Below are positions 48,071-50,349 of a stretch of DNA of 50,349 nt, piece after piece. Location of the stretch: positions 1 through 50,349 of the forward strand of contig NZ_JOIY01000069.1 of assembly GCF_000720185.1 (NCBI RefSeq). The letters run 5' to 3'. Source of the DNA: Streptomyces sp. NRRL S-340 (GTDB taxonomy: Bacteria > Actinomycetota > Actinomycetes > Streptomycetales > Streptomycetaceae). The notes beneath the pieces were generated by a model. That model was not told where the DNA came from and did no database searches. It worked only from the letters and a program-made list of their open reading frames with translations. The translations under genes were made by a program, and so were the position numbers. Each line of letters opens with the position of its first letter. The stretch's first letter is position 1.

Positions 48071-48587
48071 GGGGCCTCCTTGGCAGGCGGGAACCGCGGC
48101 AGGAAGCCGCGGGAGAAAGGGCGGTGGCCGGGCAGGCGGTGCGCGCGGCCGGGAAATGACCGAAGGGCCGGGGCGCTTATGAGAGGAATTCGAAGAAATC
48201 TGGCTCGCCGCCCCGCTGCGCATTACCGTGCCACCGGGTCTGTCGCGGTGTCAACTGCCCATTTACCGTCCGGTACTTCTCTACCGCGCCTCTATTTCGC
48301 CTCCAGTGCGCCGCTACCGTCACCGGGCATCCTGGGGGGCCTGGCCATGGAATGCGCGCAGCTCTATTTCTTTCATTCCTCGGCCGCCGCCATTCGAATA
48401 CATGAGGACACGTCGAGGACTCCTTGAGTGACGTGTCATTCGAAAAGGCCCGAGCAGATACGGATCCGGCGCTCGGCTCCGCCGTCCTCGACGTCCACCG
48501 GTGAGCCCTCTCCCCTTCCATGACCGCCGCAGGAGCCGGGGCAGCAGGCCGCGGCGAAGAACCCGCCATCACACCCGAGGAGGCCCG
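48071..48587. promoter_or_regulatory. Bidirectional promoter region of the tailoring genes
   Basis: The 517 bases separate two divergent units and should carry both promoters. The region from 48180 to 48445 is notably richer in A and T than the genes. CATTCGAA occurs at 48391-48398 and 48437-48444, and AATTCGAAG at 48186-48194, giving three copies of the palindrome TTCGAA. Several TACCG(T/C) hexamers recur at 48224-48330. No ARE-like site was recognised here. The small reading frames in the region look like chance. Confidence 0.5.
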
Positions 48588-49799
48588 GTGACCCGTCCCA
48601 TCACCTTCCCGCAGGACCGCTCCTGCCCGTACGAACCGCCCGCCGGCTACCGGTCGCTGCGGCAGGAGGGCCCGCTGACCCGCGTTACCCTCTACGACGG
48701 CAGCACCGCCTGGGCGGTGACCGGCCACGCCGAGGCCCGCAGGCTGCTCGGCGACCCGCGGCTGTCGGCCGACCGGCGCAAGCCCGGCTTCCCCATGACC
48801 AGCCATGTGCTGACGGCGCTGCGCCACCTGCCCCCCTTGCTGTTCAACGCGGACGAACCGGAGCACGGCCGGCAGCGCCGGATGCTGATCCCCGGATTCG
48901 GCGTGCCGCGCATCAGGGCGCTGCGGCCCCGGATCCAGCAGATCGTCGACGAGCTGCTGGACACGATGGTCGAGCAGGGGCCGCCCGCCGAACTGGTCTC
49001 GGCGTTCGCGCTGCCCGTGCCGTCGATGGCGATCAGCCTGCTGCTCGGGGTGCCGTACGAGGACCACACGTCCTTCGAGGAACTGTCGCGGCTGGTCATG
49101 CGCGGGTCCGGGCCGGAGGAGTCCGCGGCCGCGCGGGGCAAGATGCTGGGCTACCTGGAGGGGCTCCTCATCGACAAGGAGCGGCGCCGGCGGCAGGGGC
49201 AGGAGGACGGCCCGCAGTCCGGGCTGCTGGACGAACTCGTACGGGACCGGCTGCTCACCGGCCAGACGGACCACGAGGAGATCGCCAGGCTGGCGTTCAA
49301 CCTGCTGGTGGCCGGGCACGAGACCACCACCAACATGATCTCGCTCGGGACGCTGCTGCTCCTGGAGCGTCCGGACCGGACGGCCGCACTGCGCGCCGAT
49401 CCGGGGCTGCTGCCGCAGACGGTCGACGAGCTGATGCGGCATCTGTCGGTCGTGGACGAGCTGTTGCGGGTGGCCACCGAGGACATCCCCTGCGGCACCC
49501 AGGTGATCCGGGCGGGCGAGGGCGTGGTCTTCAACACCTCGATGATCAACCGGGACGCGGACCACTTCCCCGAGCCGGACGAGCTGCGCCTGGACCGCGC
49601 CGGGCAGCACCACCTGGCGTTCGGATTCGGGGTCCACCAGTGCCTGGGCCAGAACCTGGCGCGGCTGGAACTCGAGGTGGCACTCGGCACCCTGTTCCGG
49701 CGGCTGCCCCGGCTGCGCTCGTCCGTCACCGTGGACGAGCTGCCGATCAAACCGGGGGACACCATCCAGGGCCTGATCGAGTTCCCGGTCGAATGGTGA
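48588..49799 (+). CDS. Cytochrome P450 of the polyketide group
   Basis: This 403-residue P450 has the I-helix VAGHETTTNM at 241-250, ExxR at E281-R284, and the heme loop FGFGVHQCLGQNLARLE with ligand C352. GTG 48588 is chosen because GAGGAGG stands five bases before it and the family start (PITFPQDRSCPYEPP) follows. A ferredoxin gene 40 bases downstream should supply electrons. In pentangular and related pathways such P450s hydroxylate rings or close methylenedioxy bridges; the exact step cannot be read. It is distinct from the P450 at 12670, which lacks a ferredoxin partner. Confidence 0.94.
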   Translation: MTRPITFPQDRSCPYEPPAGYRSLRQEGPLTRVTLYDGSTAWAVTGHAEARRLLGDPRLSADRRKPGFPMTSHVLTALRHLPPLLFNADEPEHGRQRRMLIPGFGVPRIRALRPRIQQIVDELLDTMVEQGPPAELVSAFALPVPSMAISLLLGVPYEDHTSFEELSRLVMRGSGPEESAAARGKMLGYLEGLLIDKERRRRQGQEDGPQSGLLDELVRDRLLTGQTDHEEIARLAFNLLVAGHETTTNMISLGTLLLLERPDRTAALRADPGLLPQTVDELMRHLSVVDELLRVATEDIPCGTQVIRAGEGVVFNTSMINRDADHFPEPDELRLDRAGQHHLAFGFGVHQCLGQNLARLELEVALGTLFRRLPRLRSSVTVDELPIKPGDTIQGLIEFPVEW

Positions 49800-49839
49800 C
49801 GGATCCGGCACAGGGCGACGGCGAGGAGGGACGACGGAG

Positions 49840-50043
49840 ATGGCGATGATCGAGGTCGATCGCGAGGTGTGCATCGGCGCGGGGCTCTGCGCCTGGAACG
49901 CACCGGAGGTCTTCGAACAGGACGAGGAGGGCCTGAGCCGGGTCCGGGCCGGCGCCGGATCCGGCGAGGGACTGGACGAGCGCGCCCTGGAGGAGGCCCG
50001 GTCGGCCTGCCCGGCCCAGGCCATCCGCCTCACGGGGGAGTGA
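49840..50043 (+). CDS. Ferredoxin, [3Fe-4S] type
   Basis: This 67-residue acidic protein has the single-cluster pattern C-I-G-A-G-L-C near residue 11 and ACPAQAI near 57. A Gly/Ala stands where a fourth cysteine would be, which fits a 3Fe-4S cluster of the P450-reducing type. AGGAGGG nine bases upstream supports ATG 49840; a second ATG follows six bases later. It is co-transcribed with the P450 just upstream and passes electrons to it from an NAD(P)H reductase encoded elsewhere. Confidence 0.93.
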   Translation: MAMIEVDREVCIGAGLCAWNAPEVFEQDEEGLSRVRAGAGSGEGLDERALEEARSACPAQAIRLTGE

Positions 50044-50050
50044 CCCGGCG

Positions 50051-50113
50051 GCGGCCGTGGCGGGCGGTTCTGGTCCGTTTGCGACGGCCGCCGTGGCAGG
50101 CGGTTCCGCTCCG
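50051..50113. repeat. Pair of 27-bp imperfect direct repeats
   Basis: A unit with core CGTGGCGGGCGGTTCTGGTC (50051-50077) recurs with four or five changes at 50086-50113. It lies in the spacer between the ferredoxin and the next gene. Confidence 0.55.
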
Positions 50114-50303
50114 CCTCGTGTGATGCGGTGACACGGCGGCCCGGCCGGCAGGACAGGGACCCGGTGTCATCCCCAGGTCTGACACGCCGTCACGTACTCC
50201 GACCGGAGTCGCCCGCCGGAACAGGAGCAGCGGCTGACTTCAGGGCCCGCTCGCGCCGGGACGATGGAGAAGTCCCGGAAAGAAGCGAGAGGGAGTACCG
50301 AAG

Positions 50304-50349
50304 ATGGCGAAGCTGCAGAGCCTGGACGAGATGACGCCGATGTTCGCGC
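50304..50349 (+). CDS. ABM-family monooxygenase, N-terminal part (cut by window edge)
   Basis: Fifteen codons, MAKLQSLDEMTPMFA, follow a GAGAGGGAG ribosome site. The start matches that of the ABM monooxygenase at 42971-43339 (MAKLENLDPTTPLFA) at ten of fifteen positions, so this is a paralogue read on the other strand. The rest lies beyond the window. The call rests on this short match and the gene context. Confidence 0.7.
   Translation, partial: MAKLQSLDEMTPMFA

Noticed and set aside
44924..48427. A 1167-codon open frame on the plus strand opposite the tailoring genes
   Set aside because: It is the antisense shadow of five well-recognised minus-strand genes and has no domain, ribosome site or sensible composition. 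High GC content removes stop codons from this frame.

Overview
The window is very GC-rich, with strongly biased third codon positions, GTG starts, ATGA-coupled operons and gamma-butyrolactone (GBL) regulatory genes. All of this points to a Streptomyces chromosome or a closely related actinomycete. No rRNA, tRNA or CRISPR array was seen. The left edge carries the last 24 codons of an IS982-type transposase, and the right edge cuts a gene of a polyketide cluster after 15 codons.

Left part (1-11.3 kb): a secreted FG-GAP repeat protein; a LysR regulator followed by a translationally coupled cysteine dioxygenase and YeiH-type sulfite/sulfate exporter (cysteine sulfur disposal); an SRPBCC protein behind a long inverted repeat; a flavin oxidase; a secreted lytic-transglycosylase-like protein with a structured leader; then a three-gene minus-strand locus (8.2-11.0 kb) of HTH proteins. 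Its first and last members resemble the Streptomyces telomere proteins Tpg and Tap, and the Tap-like protein shows residues like the three core motifs of family B DNA polymerases.

Regulatory island (11.3-15.7 kb): an AfsA-type butenolide/GBL synthase, a P450, a short-chain epimerase/reductase with a degenerate active site and a ScbR-type TetR receptor. Three ARE-like operators lie in the two divergent promoter regions. This is a complete signal-synthesis and reception circuit.

Middle (16.2-34.7 kb): a ribbon-helix-helix protein with a phased operator array, followed by a DUF4097 protein and a DrrA/DrrB-like ABC exporter; SnoaL-fold proteins; a double-HTH Lrp regulator; an FMN reductase; an MBL-fold hydrolase; an FAD monooxygenase; a large secreted subtilase; a second FG-GAP protein; a GH3-like lipoprotein; and a TetR protein with a 170-residue low-complexity insert divergent from a TetX-like monooxygenase.

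Respiration (35.2-41.3 kb): cydA, cydB, cydD, cydC encode cytochrome bd oxidase and its assembly ABC transporter. A roughly 42-bp minisatellite follows.

Right end (41.7-50.3 kb): tailoring genes of an aromatic (type II) polyketide pathway. On the minus strand: an FAD hydroxylase, a TcmI-type cyclase, a shorter FAD hydroxylase lacking its C-terminal domain, a Tat-exported bicovalent flavin oxidase, an ABM monooxygenase and a luciferase-like monooxygenase. On the plus strand: a P450, its ferredoxin and a second ABM monooxygenase (cut). No ketosynthase genes are in the window; they should lie to the right. The enzyme mix suits a polycyclic, highly oxidised aromatic product, and the GBL circuit 26 kb away is a plausible but unproven controller.
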